A stretch of 64,000 bases of DNA from Phyllostachys edulis (GCA_036346405.1 CM070567.1:48409633-48473632), one strand, 5' to 3'. Shown: positions 42,442-55,693, counted from the first letter of the stretch. The notes: generated from the letters alone by a model not told the origin. Translations and numbers: made by a program.

Positions 42442-44370
42442 TGTGGTTGTGTTGACATTCCAATTGGCCCAATATTGAACCTTGAGCTGGTCATAAATTT
42501 TGGTGGTGACAGCAGTAATGGTAGCGGCTGAAGTGGCGGCGGCGGCAGTAGCGGTTGACGTTGGGGTGGAAGGGAGTGTGGTGGTGGCATCATTGGCAAT
42601 GGGAGCAATCCCTTGCTTCCATACCTTCTGGATGGGCACAAGCTCTCCTCATTTGGCCAAACTCTATCTGACTGGGACAACGACAGGCTGTACATACCTA
42701 CAAGGATGGATTTCACCATGAATTACACAGAGTTGACGATAATTTAAGGAATCTGTTGTAGAAAAAAACTGATGGCACAAAGTATAAATATTCGAAGGAA
42801 AAAAGGAACCACTAGAAATTCTCATAAAATCCCTCAAGATGGTGGACAATAGTTACAGTAAAAAAAACAGAACCAATGGGTGCCATCTACACCACATTTT
42901 AACTCAAAAGATAAACTCGCGAAAGAGTAAATCTAGCCAATGGATGTTATCTTAAACCTATTTAAGCTCAAAACATAAGAAAAAAAGTATTGAACTAGGA
43001 GAACACCTTTAATTAACATATGTTCTAAGCCAAATGAAATTCTGATGCAGAAAAATTATGAACTCAAATACTCAAATATAAATGATGTTTGATTTCAAAA
43101 TTAAGAGTTGTTTTTAAAAAGAATAATTTAAATATGAATAGCTTAATTTCCTCACTAATTAGAATTTAGAACTAATTATCCCAGAATTATTTAAAAAGTG
43201 GTTTGAAAATTCAAAATTAAACATTGAATTTAAAATTTGATTCCTTGAATTCTATAATTCAAGAAGTAAATATGTAATGTTGTTGTTCTTCCTTAGATCT
43301 ACACTTCATAGTTTGTAATAGAGAATTCAAATACTATATTCCGAAAAGTCCATAGATGTTTACCCCTCTGTTTTTGTTTACTTAGCATTGTTGACTTGGA
43401 CCAGTCAAACTTCCTAATCTTCAACCAATAAGTATTTCCTAAATATTCAGATTGATCATATTAAAATGATATTGTTAGATTTGTCAGAAAAAAAAAATAC
43501 TTTCACAACATTATACTTCTGTGGCATTTTATAAATATATTAGTGCAAAATTAACAGCCAAAGTTTAACCTTGGAGGCCGTGAAAAGTCAACGGTGCCAA
43601 GCATTCGCAAACGGAGGTAGTAAATTATTAATTCCTAAAAGTTTATATCCTAATGAAATTCAACCATATACTAAATCACATGAGTTGATTAAAGTACACG
43701 GTACTAAAAAATTTTTATCTAAGATTTGAAAACTGAAAATTAGCTTCCGTAATAAGTGGAGATGCAATATTCCATTTTTTTTCCGTAAGTGTCGTAACTA
43801 AAATTTATAACTAATTATCCCATATTTCATATAGTGCTTAGCCCGTTTGAGTGTCCGAATTGGGGGCATAATTGGGGAATTCGAATCATGATTCCAACGC
43901 AAAAGACTGTTTGGATTAATATAGAATTAGATCTTGGAATTGGACCTCAATTCCACAAGGATTTGGTGACAACTAAAAATAGGTCTACCCAATTCAGACC
44001 TCTCTACCCCTCTAATTTGGGTGAAATTGAATGTTCTCTGCCTGCCAAAAATAAACCACCTCAATACCATCACCACCACTTCCTATTTTTGTAGAAAATG
44101 AATTGGGACTCTAATTCCACAAAGCCAATTCAATTCCAAGAATCAAACAGACCCTTAGAATTTTAAAATTGCCAAAAAAAAGTATTAAATTTGACATCTA
44201 GAATTCCAGAGTCTACAAAGATGTATGACTTTGCACAAAAAACAGATAAAGGAGAAGATCTCAAATGGACATCTCAAAGAATACATTTTGTAATCCTACC
44301 TGAAGTCGATGAATGACTAGAGGACGAAGAATGAAGTAACCCAGGACCTCTCTTTCTTTGCTCCACCGAG
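42442..44370. repeat. Tandem duplication, unit B
   Basis: Second copy of 40862-42441, longer because of extra AT-rich sequence and an internal MITE remnant (43363-43617). The minus strand contains a possible exon after CCTTGTAG near 42699; its 42388-42639 frame reads KQGIAPIANDATTTLPSTPT, then Ala/Thr-rich sequence and KIYDQLKVQYWANWNVNTTT. The family is unrecognised. Confidence 0.75.
43363..43617. mobile_element. Stowaway-like MITE remnant
   Basis: Ends resemble CCCCTCTGTTTTTGTTTACT and its inverted partner CATTCGCAAACGGAGGTAG. AT-rich and non-coding; the ends are degraded. Confidence 0.5.
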
Positions 44371-44516
44371 GTGCCTCTGTTCCTCTGCTCCACCAACGTG
44401 CCCTCCGCAACAAAATCAACACTGGATGATAATTTCACGCGCCTCCTAGATCGCAACCTGTTGTGCTTCCTAGACGACTCTTCTTGATCCCATTGCGATG
44501 GCTTGTTGGGACCCAT
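44274..44516 (-). CDS. Possible first coding exon of an unrecognised gene
   Basis: From ATG at 44516 the minus strand reads MGPNKPSQWDQEESSRKHNR, then a basic patch LRSRRRVKLSS and a repeat LVEQRNRG/SVEQRKRG, then a Ser run, meeting a donor-like TCAG|GTAGGA near 44309. The copy in unit A at about 42382 has the same Ser-run and donor. It is highly charged and probably disordered. Downstream exons are ambiguous because of the duplication. I do not recognise it; it may be a broken or captured gene. Confidence 0.3.
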   Translation of the reverse strand: MGPNKPSQWDQEESSRKHNRLRSRRRVKLSSSVDFVAEGTLVEQRNRGTSVEQRKRGPGLLHSSSSSHSSTSGRITKCIL

Positions 44517-45122
44517 CGAAAATTAATAGGGACCCACCATCACGACGTTGCACTAGATCTAACGACGAAGACAAATCTGAAATCAATAGGGTAAACACTA
44601 AAGAAAAGCAAGGGGCAGAAATGTATTGGTTTACCATAGAATGAAAGAATTTCCGAAGTGCTTGTGCAAGATCCAGGGTCGAGAGTTGAAAGCAAGAGAA
44701 AGCAAGCAAGGTGGGAGAATAAGTTAAAAGGGGGGCTTTCTAGGATCTGTCACTTGACACACTTGGAGGCCCGCGCATACATCCTCTAGGAAAAAATAAA
44801 TGTGCCAGCTCATGATGAGATTATTACCAAAAATGGACAAATATCTTTCCTTTTTAGAGGAATCAGATGAACTAATTTTAGAAATATGACTTGTACGGTA
44901 GAAAGGATTTCCATCTTGGTAGTATTTGTTCACACAAATCATGTTTCTTGTTTTGGTGGGTGCATCTAGAGACTACATCTTTCCTAGTTTATGATTGTGG
45001 ATCCAGCAACTTGTTCCATCAAAAAAAAAAGATGCCGAAACTCGATCATTAGTTCCCTTAGTTCTTACAGGTGGATCAAGAAACTCATTCTACCTTGGTT
45101 CTGGTCGTTGCATTTAAATTAC
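44517..45122. other. Spacer, no gene supported
   Basis: Short frames only. Confidence 0.4.
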
Positions 45123-45376
45123 TCCCTCTAGTCACAAAATAGTGTAATTTTGGACATCGACACAGTCTCCAAAACACAAGTTTGAACGCTAATTTCTATT
45201 GTAGCATATTTATAAAACCAACTAAAATTATAACATTATGAAAGTGTTTTTCGACAAACATGTGCATATATTGGTTTCACACGTCCAATCTAAATATTCA
45301 TAGGGATATGAATAGCCAAAGTTTAAAATGTTTGACTGCACGTATCCAAAACAACACTCTTTTGTAACTAGAGAAT
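45123..45376. mobile_element. Stowaway-like MITE, second copy of the 41410 family
   Basis: Starts CTCCCTCTAGTCACAAAAT and shares internal blocks with 41410-41683 (ATATTTATAAAACC, GAAAGT.TTTTTC, ATCTAAATATT, AGCCAAAGTTTA). The right end CTTTTGTAACTAGAGAATA is degraded. Confidence 0.7.
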
Positions 45377-48300
45377 ATTTCTACTTAGTTTTGTAATAAT
45401 TCTTTTTTAGAACAAAACCTTTGCACTAATAAATTGCTTATTCTCAAGGTAAAGGAGCGCAACCAAGCACAGATGACTATTTTGGGTTGAGTCTGAATTC
45501 TAAAGACCATTTCTTTGCAGAGAAGGAACATTGGAACCAGATCAAGTACTAGGTTAACCATCCAGAAAAAATAAGGGGTGCCGCAAGTGGCAAGAGCGAA
45601 CACACCATATACTGGAAATAAATGTAGTGGGGGAGGGCTTGGGGGAGAGGCCCCTCCATCCAACCATTCAATCACCCCACCACCCCTGATCGAGCGGCCC
45701 TGGGGTACCATACCCCTGATCGTACATACCTTTGACAGCAAACAATAAAAATATGAGAAAAACGCAAATCAGTGAATATTGAGGAGGATCGATTTACAAC
45801 AGTATTTCTTTATAAATGTGTCAGCTAGTATTCACCATTAATACTCACTGTGTTACAAATTTATGTATCACTATTTCGAAGTTTTTGCAATTATTTGAAA
45901 AGTGTAGGAATATTATGCAAAATAGGAAGGACTATTATTCCATCATTGAACAGGCGGAACAACAATTCGATAATTACATTGTAGACAAAAGATCTATTTT
46001 GTAATTATTGAAGACCATAGAAGCTTTCTCAAAAAAAAAAGGCTAGGACTATGTTACCAAAGTTCTTAGTTACAAAAGAAGCGACAATCAAATTTCTATT
46101 TTGTAATTATTCAAGGTCCAAGGAGCTTGTTAAAAAAATGGCAAGGACTATTTTGCTACTGGTGAAAACGTGTTTTTTTTCTTCTCAAAACGCTTGTTTT
46201 CAAATCTGCTAGGACTATTCAACGATTACCCTGGTTGGACCTTTTTACACATAGAACCTAACCGCACACAAAACGGGAATAACTTTTCATTGTTCACACA
46301 TATTACGACCTGAAGAAATCATTGGATGGCTGATCTGCAAACAACGAACTTTCACATCACGAGCGCCTCACTGGTTGCAGTGCAGAGACATCACTAATGC
46401 TTGGACTCATAAAAACCTTGTATCTGGAAATAGAACAGGAGGAACAGTCAGTATCATCAGAAATGTAGGCATGTGTTCAAAGAAAGGTATGCACTCTCTG
46501 GATTGAGTAGGTACTTTATTACAAAGAACATCACCCATGCGATTCTGGCCTTTATGAAAGTAAGGTTTGGATCTAAATTCTTGGCAACCGATTGGACTTC
46601 ATGTGAATCTTCACCATTCCTGTAGATGTGCAACTTGATACCTTACAAATCACTCTTAAGCTTCATTAGCTGACTAGTAGCATCTGGCAAAGAATAGACT
46701 TACTCCAGAAGCCATAAAACAAAAAAGGAAATAGTATAATGGTATAGTTCATTTGTATCTAACAGCACTTCTATAGATAATGATACTTGCAACAAGGCCA
46801 GTTAAATCATACTGTATTCATGCATTTCTCCTGCTATTTTTTTTCCAGGGTGCCATTTTTTCTGTGTCAGCATCAGTACCAGAAATTTTGAATTCATGGG
46901 CACAAAGTTATACTCTTGCAGCCGTAACTGAGTTATCTGAAAGATCTGAACAGCAAAAATCACTATACAGATTGATGTTTCCTGTCAAATCAAACATTTG
47001 GACAGTAAGATTGTTACTCCAGGGCCTAGGCATTGGTCCAATGTACAGACAGGTATACAGCAGCAGGCACCAGAGAGGCAGAGACTTCATATCAAACATC
47101 CTCCTTGCATTCCATCTAACAATAATCGATACATATTTACTATACATTATACACATTGAAAAGATATGATGTCGGAAGATTCTTAACCTGATTTCCAATG
47201 GATCTCATAAGTTATTCACCATAATAGTAGCTCATTCCGTAGCTTCTTACAGTAAAGAAATAGCACATCAATTCATGAGTATGTGCAATTCCATCCTGCA
47301 ACAGACAAATATCTACGACTACAAGCAAGCTTTCCATGCTGAACTGCAAGAAATTGTCGGCCCGGTGCCCCTGAATCATTTTACGCGTGAAACTTGGTAT
47401 AAAATCCACTTGTCACCAACTATTTGAGTTGACTTACTGCCCTCGAATCTGCCCTGTGTCCACCAAACTAATATGACAGACTACAACTCAGACGATCATA
47501 AAACAGATGGGCATTCTACTGGATATTATCCATTGCACAACAGCCCATAAGAAAACGAACCAATCAAGTGATGGACCTGAAAACATTTGATGTTGCTCAT
47601 ATTTTAGATGCACACTTGTAACAGTTTGCCACCAAAATTTGGAATACATGGCGAAGTCTCCACCGAAATACATAGAGATGGAGCTGGACTGATGCCTTTG
47701 CGCACAACAAACCAGCCGTTTCGCAAAGCATACCGATTACCAGTCCTGTCGATCATGCCAATCAAGCATCCAGATTAAATGCTCTGAACAGCTTCCTGTT
47801 GCTAATGCTCAGGCAATTCCAGAGCTTCTTGGCAACGTCACAGTTGCATGGCTGCCTCACTACTCACCAAGAACTACGACGAGTGCATTCGGTCCATTCC
47901 AGATTTGGAAAGCCCGGCACTGAGCTTACACCACACAGGCCACCATTATCACCGCCCTTTCTTACAGGTTCATCAGGCAGCTTGGTACCAGAGAGGCCAG
48001 TGCGGCTCTGAAGATGATCATTGATGCGCGAGGTAGTCGGAGCGCAAAGTTCACGCAATGCCGCGACCGCGCATCCGCCTGGCTAGGCGCTCTGTCCGGC
48101 CCACCGGTCCCTCCGCCTCCTCCACCTCGCCCGCTCGCCAAAGGCATCCACCATGCGCGTCTAGTGCGGCAGCGCAGGCCTCCTTCACCACCCCGGCCCT
48201 CGAGAGCACGGAGCAAGAACGACCGTTACGACCCTGTCAGACATCTCCTCTTCCCGACCGCGGAACAGATACGAGAACCTCTTGGCACCGGCCGTGCGCG

Positions 48301-48557
48301 GGGAGCTTGGGGCCAGGACCGTGCGCGCGGAGGAGAGCGTCCGGCCTTGCGCGGACAATTCGCCGAACAGGTCGCGCCCGGTGGCGACAACGCGGCCACA
48401 GGCGGAGCGGGCGCAGACGAGGACGGTGGAGCGCAGCGGCGTGAGGGGAGGCCACGAGGGGGAAGCGGCGGCGCGTCTCCGCCCTGCACTAGAGTGTTGG
48501 ATTGAGAATTTGGGATTGCCCTCTGCCGGTTACATTTTTTTATGAAAAAAATGGACA
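45377..48557. other. Region without a supported gene; GC-rich end at 47970-48490
   Basis: 45377-47780 is AT-leaning with short frames only. From about 47970 to 48490 GC content rises and several frames open on both strands. One minus-strand frame includes CARSACGRVVATGRDLFGEL and KRFSYLFRGREEEMSDRVV, which looks more protein-like than its neighbours. I do not recognise it; it could be a captured first exon. Confidence 0.35.
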
Positions 48558-48959
48558 GGAGCCTATAGAGGTCGTTAGATGGGCACGGTCCGGTCCGGCC
48601 CAGCCCAGCCAAGCACGAGTCGGCCGGCGAAACAAATAGGTTGTACCGGGAAGCTGGCTTAAGATACGGTCTAAGGCCTGTCGTGTCGATTCGAGCCTAT
48701 TTGATCTCATAGATCGGTTGCAGTGTATTTAGCCTGTTGAGATTAAAAAATTCAAAAAAATTCAGAAAAAAATATAAAAATATGTAAAATTCAGAAATAG
48801 ATATAAAAATTATAACAAATGAGACAAACATATTGAAAATATTATAAAAGCTTTATTAATATTCAAATAATTGCCTCGTAAAAAATCAACATGAGAAAAC
48901 CTCGACAAAGGAAAAAGAGTGCAACATATAGCTCTACATACATTCTTGTTCTATGTGTC

Positions 48960-49841
48960 GTTGTCTAGGTACAAATTTTTAAACACCTCCGACAACTTTA
49001 GATTTTTCACAGAGTGTTGTGTTCATGAATCATCTTGTTCTTGATCCTTCACAGTTAGAAGTATGTCCACCATCTCACTTGTGAGACGTGTTCTTCTTTA
49101 CTCCAATATTCTTCCAAAAAGACTGAAAGCAGACTCAGAGAAAACTATCGAGACAGGAACAATTAACACATCACGTGCAAGTATGAATAGCACGATATAT
49201 GCTAACTTATGGTTATGCCACCAGTGCAAAAATTCAAAGTTTTCTGAGTTAAAATCCATCGTATCGCTGTCTAGATAGGTGGAGGTTGGTCTTGGACTTT
49301 GTTGAGAAGGTGCTACTGTAGAAGGAAAAAACCTGGACCTGGAGGAAGAGACTGCACCCCATATCTTGCCCCACGGATTTGCGGATTTGTCTTGTTACTT
49401 GAGGTCAGTGTTACTGAAGGTCGTTGCAAGCGGACTCCCTGAAACTTACTTTCGTACCTTTGGAAAACCTCATGTAATTGAGAACGAACATCTGCAAAAT
49501 AGTTAGAATAATCTAGCCCTGTAGCATCACTAAGAAGATCACAAACATTAGCAAATCCGTTAATTTTAGCTCTAGGATCTAAAATAAATGCAAATACATA
49601 TCAGAAAGGGATTTCTTTCCAATATTTAAGGTATTTAGTTTTCATAGCAAAAACTGCAATCTGTAAAATACTACGCACAATAATCGTCACCTCTCTTAAA
49701 ACTGTGCCATTTTCATAGTTTTTTTAATGACTAGCGATCTGTAAAATACTATGCACAATAATAAGAGATGTTGGATAATAGACAGCGGACAAAGCAACAG
49801 TGGCCTCATAAAAAAATTCTAAAAACCGAAGTATCTTCTCA
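48960..49841 (-). pseudogene. hAT transposase C-terminal part
   Basis: Downstream of the first solo LTR the minus strand continues AEKILRFLEFFYEATVALSA, VYYPTSL, a Pro/Ser linker, then LARDVLIVPVSIVFSESAFS, GRILE, stop, RRTRLTSEMVDILL. This is the hAT dimerisation domain, with the Glu of SESAFS in the usual catalytic position. In-frame stops and shifts are present. Confidence 0.85.
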
Positions 49842-51837
49842 GCAACTGTGGATATCATGGGGATATGCTCACGATCTTAGGATGATGATACAATTGGCAA
49901 TGGCATTGAAGGTTTGTCGAATCACGCATTTTCGGCGAAGTTCAATTTGCTGTCAGGCAAGTGGCGGTCTGACCGGCCAAAGTGGCGGTCAGACCGACCT
50001 TTGGAAATTGGTCAGATAGGCCATAAAATATTTTTGAGTTTTGAAGCTGGGCCTAAAATAGAGGGTGTAGGTAAGAGAGGGGATTCTACTACACTTGGTC
50101 TCATAATTTTTGGAGCTTCGAGTCAAAAGTTCTATTGGTTTGAAAATTCCAGTAGGTTTCGATTTTCCAGGGAGGAATTTTGGCTAAGTCCCAGCTAGGC
50201 GGTCAGACTGGCCAACAGGTGGCGGTCAGACCGGCCAGGAGGCGGCCAGACCGACTAAAGTGCCAGTCTAACCGGTTTTGGCTTGTTCATCGGTCAACTC
50301 GGTGGCGATGATTGTTTGGTTCGGTCAAGTTCATGGGTTTCAGTGCATATGTGTTACATGATGCATGTTTTGACTAACGTGGGTCAAGTTGTGAAGAACT
50401 TGTTCTCGGAAATGATTTCTTGGTCTATTGTTGTGCAGGTTGCTTGGAGGTCAACGGCGAGGATGATCGGGACTAGGCTTGGAGAGCTGAGGTCCAGAAC
50501 GATCGAGGATGCCAGGTGAGGTCAATGGATTCAAGCATGGCGCAAAATGGACAAGGATGACCGAACGGGCAGTTCGGTGCGACGGGTTGGATCAAGCGTC
50601 GTAGGGGTCGGTGCAAGTGTCATGGTGGTTTCGGTGGGAGCCGGATGGGAGAGAGTTGCCGACATGAAGAGAGCCATTGATCAATTTACACGTGGCAAAG
50701 CATGGAAGTACTTCATGAAGATTGGACTCGGTCTTTGGAAAAGGATCGAGAAAGGGTATTTTGGTAATTTCACCTAAATACCGCCTTGGTGACCTTTTGC
50801 TAACCCGCGGCGCAAGACGGTGCAAGGAGAAGCGGTTTAGGTCAAGAGGAGATGAAGACGGCGCTTTAAAATACGTGCGTAAGTGAAACCCGTTTGTGTG
50901 TGGGCTTAACGGGTGCCCATTAAGGAAAATCTTCTAGAAGCTAGCCTCCACTATAAATAGGGGAGGGTGCTGGCCAGCACCTTCTTAACCCTTTCATTTG
51001 AGAAACCCTAGTTTGTGCTTTTAGGGTTTGGAGAGATTAGTAGGAGGTTAGGGTTCTAAAGAGTTGGATTGATTGTGTGCTCATGTGTTGAATCTTTGTC
51101 CTATCGGTTGGAGTGGCTGTAAACCAACATCAATCTCGATTCAATCCAAGAAAGATTTCACAAGGTGGGTCTCTTTGTGTTCTTACTCTCTATTTCGTGA
51201 TTTTGGATCTTTTTTTGATCCGCGAGTTTTCCTTTGGTTTCTGGCCTAGATTTAGCTTGTTGTGATATGTGGGAATACATCTAGGATCATCTTGATCATC
51301 AATCACCCACGAGCAAGTTTCTAGATCATCTTTTGGTTTTGACTCGGTTTTGGAGCAACCTTCTCTAAAACGGAAAAAGGTCAGAACTTTAACATAGATC
51401 TTCACGATCCTTAATTGGAATAGGTTCCTGACATCCTAAAAAAGGTATGTCTCAAGTTTGGTAAGGTTTGAAGTCACAAATAAAAAATTAGACCTTTTTG
51501 TGTTTTTTTAGTTCAGGCTGATTTTACTGTTCATTGGCCTAGAGGTCAAACTAATTTCTAGTTGGAGGTCAGACTGCCAACTAGCTAGAGGTCAGACCGC
51601 TAACTAGCAAGAGGTCAGACCGCCCAACTAATTTAAATTTTAGTTTTTCTGTTTTTGGTCTATTTGCTTCGGAGTTTTGATTGGATTCAATACAAGTCTT
51701 GCACTGTGCTTGTATATTGATCTTTATAGCTTTCATAGCTATTGGGGTAAATTTAGTATTGAATTCAATCAAAGTGAAAAAGATATCGTGCTCCCATTCA
51801 CCCCCCCCTTCTAGTCGCCTTTTCGGTCCAACAGCAA
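49842..51837 (+). repeat. Solo LTR A inside the hAT transposase
   Basis: 1986 bp, 49847-51832, TGTGGATATC...GGTCCAACA, flanked by a perfect TSD GCAAC (49842-49846 and 51833-51837). It splits the transposase exactly between the codons for HWFVA and AEKILRF. TATAAATAGGGG at about 50954 and a CACCCCCCCTTCTAGTCGCC end suggest plus orientation. It carries clustered GGCGGTCAGACCGGCC-type palindromes at 49962-50280 and AGGTCAGACCGC words at 51540-51620. No internal retroelement genes, so a solo LTR. Confidence 0.9.
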
Positions 51838-52640
51838 CGAACCAATGTTGCTCAGTCAATAGTATACTACTGTTAATGCTCTGATAGTGCATTTGAATAA
51901 AAACAGAGAAAATGTTCATATATGGTAAAAGACTCTTAAGCATCAAGTAAGTACAGTTCCATCTTACAGGCGTGTCCAAACCGAACTTTCTTAGACATAC
52001 ACCCATCGCCCTGCAGAAGTTCTTATATGATGTTATTCTTACGTTGGAATTATTTAAGTAAATATCGTATCGCAAAAAGTTTTAATATATGAATTCAACT
52101 TCTTCAAACCACATTTGACTATAGGTTTAATAATATGACAAGCACATCGTTGATGTAGCAAAAAGGAATTGGCGTATGTATTCAACATTGGAGTAAGAAT
52201 ATCCATGGCCTTAGAGTTCGAAGCGGCATTCCCTAAAGTAATTGAGAATATTTTGTCTGTAAGACCAAAATCTCCCACGACTTTGATAATACAGTCTGTA
52301 ATATTCTCACCCGTGTGTGCTACATCAATTAATTTGAAACCTATAATTCTTTTCTCGATTACACAGTCGTCATTAACATAATAAGCAACTATACTAAGAT
52401 AATCCTCCCTAGCTCGACCACTCCATATGTCCGAGGTCAGGGCCACCGAAAATGTGCACGTACTAAATAGTTCCTTTATTTTATTACGACATTCATTGTA
52501 GTATTTTACTAGATCTCTAGTTGTTGTCTGTCTAGAAACGGTAGAAAATCTAGAATTATGCTCAGTCCTAATGTAACTTTGGAAAGCAGTAGACTCCCCA
52601 AAGCCTAACGGTAAATCCATAGAAATAATTAAATGATAGA
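51838..52640 (-). pseudogene. hAT transposase core
   Basis: The minus strand encodes DLPLGFGESTAFQSYIR, FSVALTSDIWSGRAREDYLS (catalytic Asp region), GLTDKIFSITLGNAASNSKA, LLHQRCACHIIKPIVKCGLK (conserved CxxH), then FGLDTPVRWNCTYLMLKSLL and LLTEQHWFVA before solo LTR A. Frame changes near 52060-52075 break it. The domain order matches Ac/Tam3-like transposases. Confidence 0.9.
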
Positions 52641-52652
52641 GAGATTAACAGG

Positions 52653-54195
52653 CTACCTGTAGGATCAAGGATGACTGACTAGAAGGGGGTGAATAGGAGG
52701 TTATAAAAATTCTTGTGCTCTAATTGACAATTTTAACAATTGTGATCTTATCGAAGAATTACAAGCACAAGTTCAAGAGCTATGATCAATATTTGCTAAG
52801 GCAATTCAAGATTTAGTCAATACTAAATACAATTCTAGCTAAGCAATTCTACATAATTAATTGCTAGAAATGTAAATGTGAAAATAGTAAAGACAAGAGA
52901 TAAACCACAATGGAGACAAACGATGTTTTCCCGTGGTATCGAAGACTTGTCGGTCTTTACTAATCTATGTCGAGGAAACTTAAACGAATCAAGTTGGCTC
53001 CACACGAGCACTTCCCTCGATCAGTAGAGTTGCTCTTCCTCCTCTCCGGAGATGGTAAGCACCGCACCAATTCACAAACTTTGCCGGGCCACTTCACAAT
53101 CTTCTTTGATGTGATCACTGCGCAAAACCTTCTCCAAATCGTCTAGGTGCCGACGAGTAGCAAGAGTAACAAATCGCAGCGCTTGCTTGAAGATTATCAA
53201 GTGCCAAAATGATCAACTAATGATGCAATGCATTTGAATGCTCTCAACTACTTCAAAATATGAATTGAATGCAAATGAGTAGAAAAGAGTGCATCAAAGC
53301 CTCAAGAGTATTCAATATGGCCCAAGGTCTTTCAGCTTGAGGCAGGTGGGGAGGTATTTATAACCCTCACCAATAAAACTAGCTGTTTGAGGCTTTTTCA
53401 AAAAAAAAGATCAGCATTTGCGGTAGTACCGCTGAACAAATCCGGTATTACCACTCTTCATGATCAACGGTCGGAACTGTTGCATTTAATGCTCTGAACT
53501 AGGCATTACGAAAAAGTTGCGATACTACCGCCAACTACAAATCGGTACTACCGCAGAGCGGTAGTACCGCTCGGTTAGAATGGAACTACCAATTTCCAGG
53601 GGATCAAGAAACTCAAGAAAACACCCTCTCCGGAAATAACGTACCGCCATGTACTTTTCGGTCCTACCGCACTGCGGTAGTACCGCTTTAAGAAATACGG
53701 CCATACCAATTGCCAGAGGAGATGAAAACTCTAAAAACAAGATCTCTGGAAAAACGTACCGCCAACTAGAATCCAGTACTATCCACCTACGGTGGTACCA
53801 CTCATCAATTGCGGTCATACCGATTTCCACTGAAGAAATTCCAGAAGCTATTCTAAATGCAATACATAACCTTTGGTTGATAAAAAACGGCACAAGATAA
53901 ACTTTCAAGCTACTAGCCATGATCTCTCTTTATAGTACGATATCTAGTCTACAAATATGGTCTTTTCTCCGAACACCGAGACCGATAAAAACTATAAAAG
54001 GATCCTTAGGCTATACAATACCTTTGCTTTGAGCCATATTGATCTTTCACTATCTTTGCCTTGCCATTTGTCATGTCATTATTTAAACTCCGGGAGTAAA
54101 CCTTTAAAACATCTTAGCACACATATTAGTCCCAAAACACATTGTTGTCATTAATTACCAAAATCATTTTTAGGTGCCTAGATGCTTTCACTACC
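52653..54195 (-). repeat. Solo LTR B inside the hAT transposase
   Basis: 1533 bp, 52658-54190, TGTAGGATCAAGG...GATGCTTTCA on the plus strand, with a perfect TSD CTACC (52653-52657 and 54191-54195). A TTATAAATACC box (minus strand of about 53350-53360) suggests minus orientation. It has GCGGTAGTACCGC palindromes at 53420-53432, 53558-53570 and 53674-53686, the same 13-mer as in the gypsy LTRs. No internal genes. Confidence 0.9.
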
Positions 54196-54600
54196 TCAGG
54201 ATCGTAGCTCCAGCTATGTACCATACCGTTGGGGTTGTACTGTGTCTGCGTCTGCCTCATCACCAATCATTGCTTGACGTTACATCTTGTAGTATGTCTA
54301 AGCAAGTGCCCCATTCCACCTGTAGATGTTGCAGACAATTCATTGCGACAAATTTTGCAAATAGCATATGGTACCTCATTTACCTGCGCGTTTGGCTTGG
54401 TTGTCCTGTCGAAATTCTCACACAGTCCCGATGTAGACAGCCTCGACCTCTTTGCTCCGGTGGTTGCCGACGAAAATGCTATCGTGGAGCCTAATGACGG
54501 AACTCCGTCTTGCCCTTCCGACAACAACTACGGCTGGTTTGAGGCAGCCACGGCCTCCATGGATGCAACTTTCTCCGATGAAAGTTCGTAATCACCAAGA
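54196..54600 (-). pseudogene. hAT transposase N-terminal BED zinc finger
   Basis: The minus strand encodes ENFDRTTKPNAQVNEVPYAI, then CKICRNELSATSTGGMGHLL and RHTTRC, a BED finger (CX2C ... H ... C) that binds transposon ends. Then a frameshifted TQTQYNPNG-like linker leads to the solo LTR B insertion, after which the core resumes at 52640. A Cys replaces the usual aromatic before ENF. Confidence 0.8.
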
Positions 54601-55693
54601 GCAAAGCTATCGTAATTTTCCATAACGAAAACTGCAAAATCAAAACTAACACTATTATTACTTTCATCTTAGCATAACAAATAATAACAAAAAAATTATG
54701 CAAAAAAATAGTATTGTACCGCTTTTCTTCTTCTTGTCGTAGAATTGAATTTTCCAAAATTTGGCACAAATTTTTTGAGTTTTTCCAAATTATCTCACAA
54801 CGAATTTGAATTTGCACAATGGAATTTGAAAGAAAGATTGAGGAATGGATGGGTGCTGAATGAGGGGGGGGTATGGTGGCTATTTATAGAAAACTTTTCA
54901 GGGTTGTTTGAATTTTTTGCTATTTTTAAAGCCCCAAATGGCAAAAAAAGAGAGTAATTTCTTGAAAATCCAAACGTTACAGGCCAAACAGGTCGAGTCG
55001 TGTCGTGCCGGGCATGGCCCACCTCGCGAAAATGCCCCCAACGGCCATTTTCCCACCGCCTTGCACTCCACCCCACGCCGACGCCGCCCCCTCCTGGCGT
55101 CCTCCCTCCATGCCAGCCCGCGCCGCGCCCCCTGCACCAGCAGCCTCCTTGCCTCCTCCCTCTGGGCCGGTTGCACCCCACCCCCCATCCTCTCCTCACT
55201 CTTCTCCTTCCGCATCGCCGCCATCCCGTCACCTCCTCCCTCTTCTCCCTCCGTTCCAGCCATAGGATGCACCGCCTCCTCTCCTCCGCTTCCACCATGC
55301 CTCGCCCCTCCTCCGCCTTCTCCCCCTTGACCGTCCACTCCTCCTCTTCTCTTCTCCCCACGCCCACGCCCACAAGCCGCACTCAAGACTAGCCTCCTCC
55401 TCTTCGGTGCCGGCGTCCTCCTCATCGCTGTCAATGCCGCACCACTGCTCTCTGTCGCCTATTGGTATGTCCTCTGGGCTTCCTCCCCCTCCCCTCTTCG
55501 TGTCGGGCCAGATGGACCTTGTCGGGCTCGTGCTATTCCTGGCACTGTATGTGTTGTGCCGGGCCGGCCCATCGTGTCGGGTGCCAGCCCAAGCATGGCT
55601 CGTGTACAGTGTCGGCCGTGTCGTCCTTGGGCCAAGCAAACAGTGTCGTGCCTCAGGCTAGCCCAGCAGACACGGCCCATCTAGCCACCTCTA
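54601..55693. other. 5' leader of the hAT element with GC-rich block
   Basis: AT-rich 54601-54990, then C-rich 55000-55450 with Pro/Ser frames on the plus strand and Arg/Gly frames on the minus. No recognisable domain; probably a leader, or captured GC-rich exon. Confidence 0.45.

Noticed and set aside
47864..48612. GC-rich frames next to the hAT left end as a host gene
   Set aside because: No family recognised and no clear exon structure; kept only as an unassigned region.
54898..55639. Arg/Gly-rich minus-strand and Pro-rich plus-strand frames in the hAT leader
   Set aside because: Mirror-image low-complexity products of a C-rich strand, not proteins.
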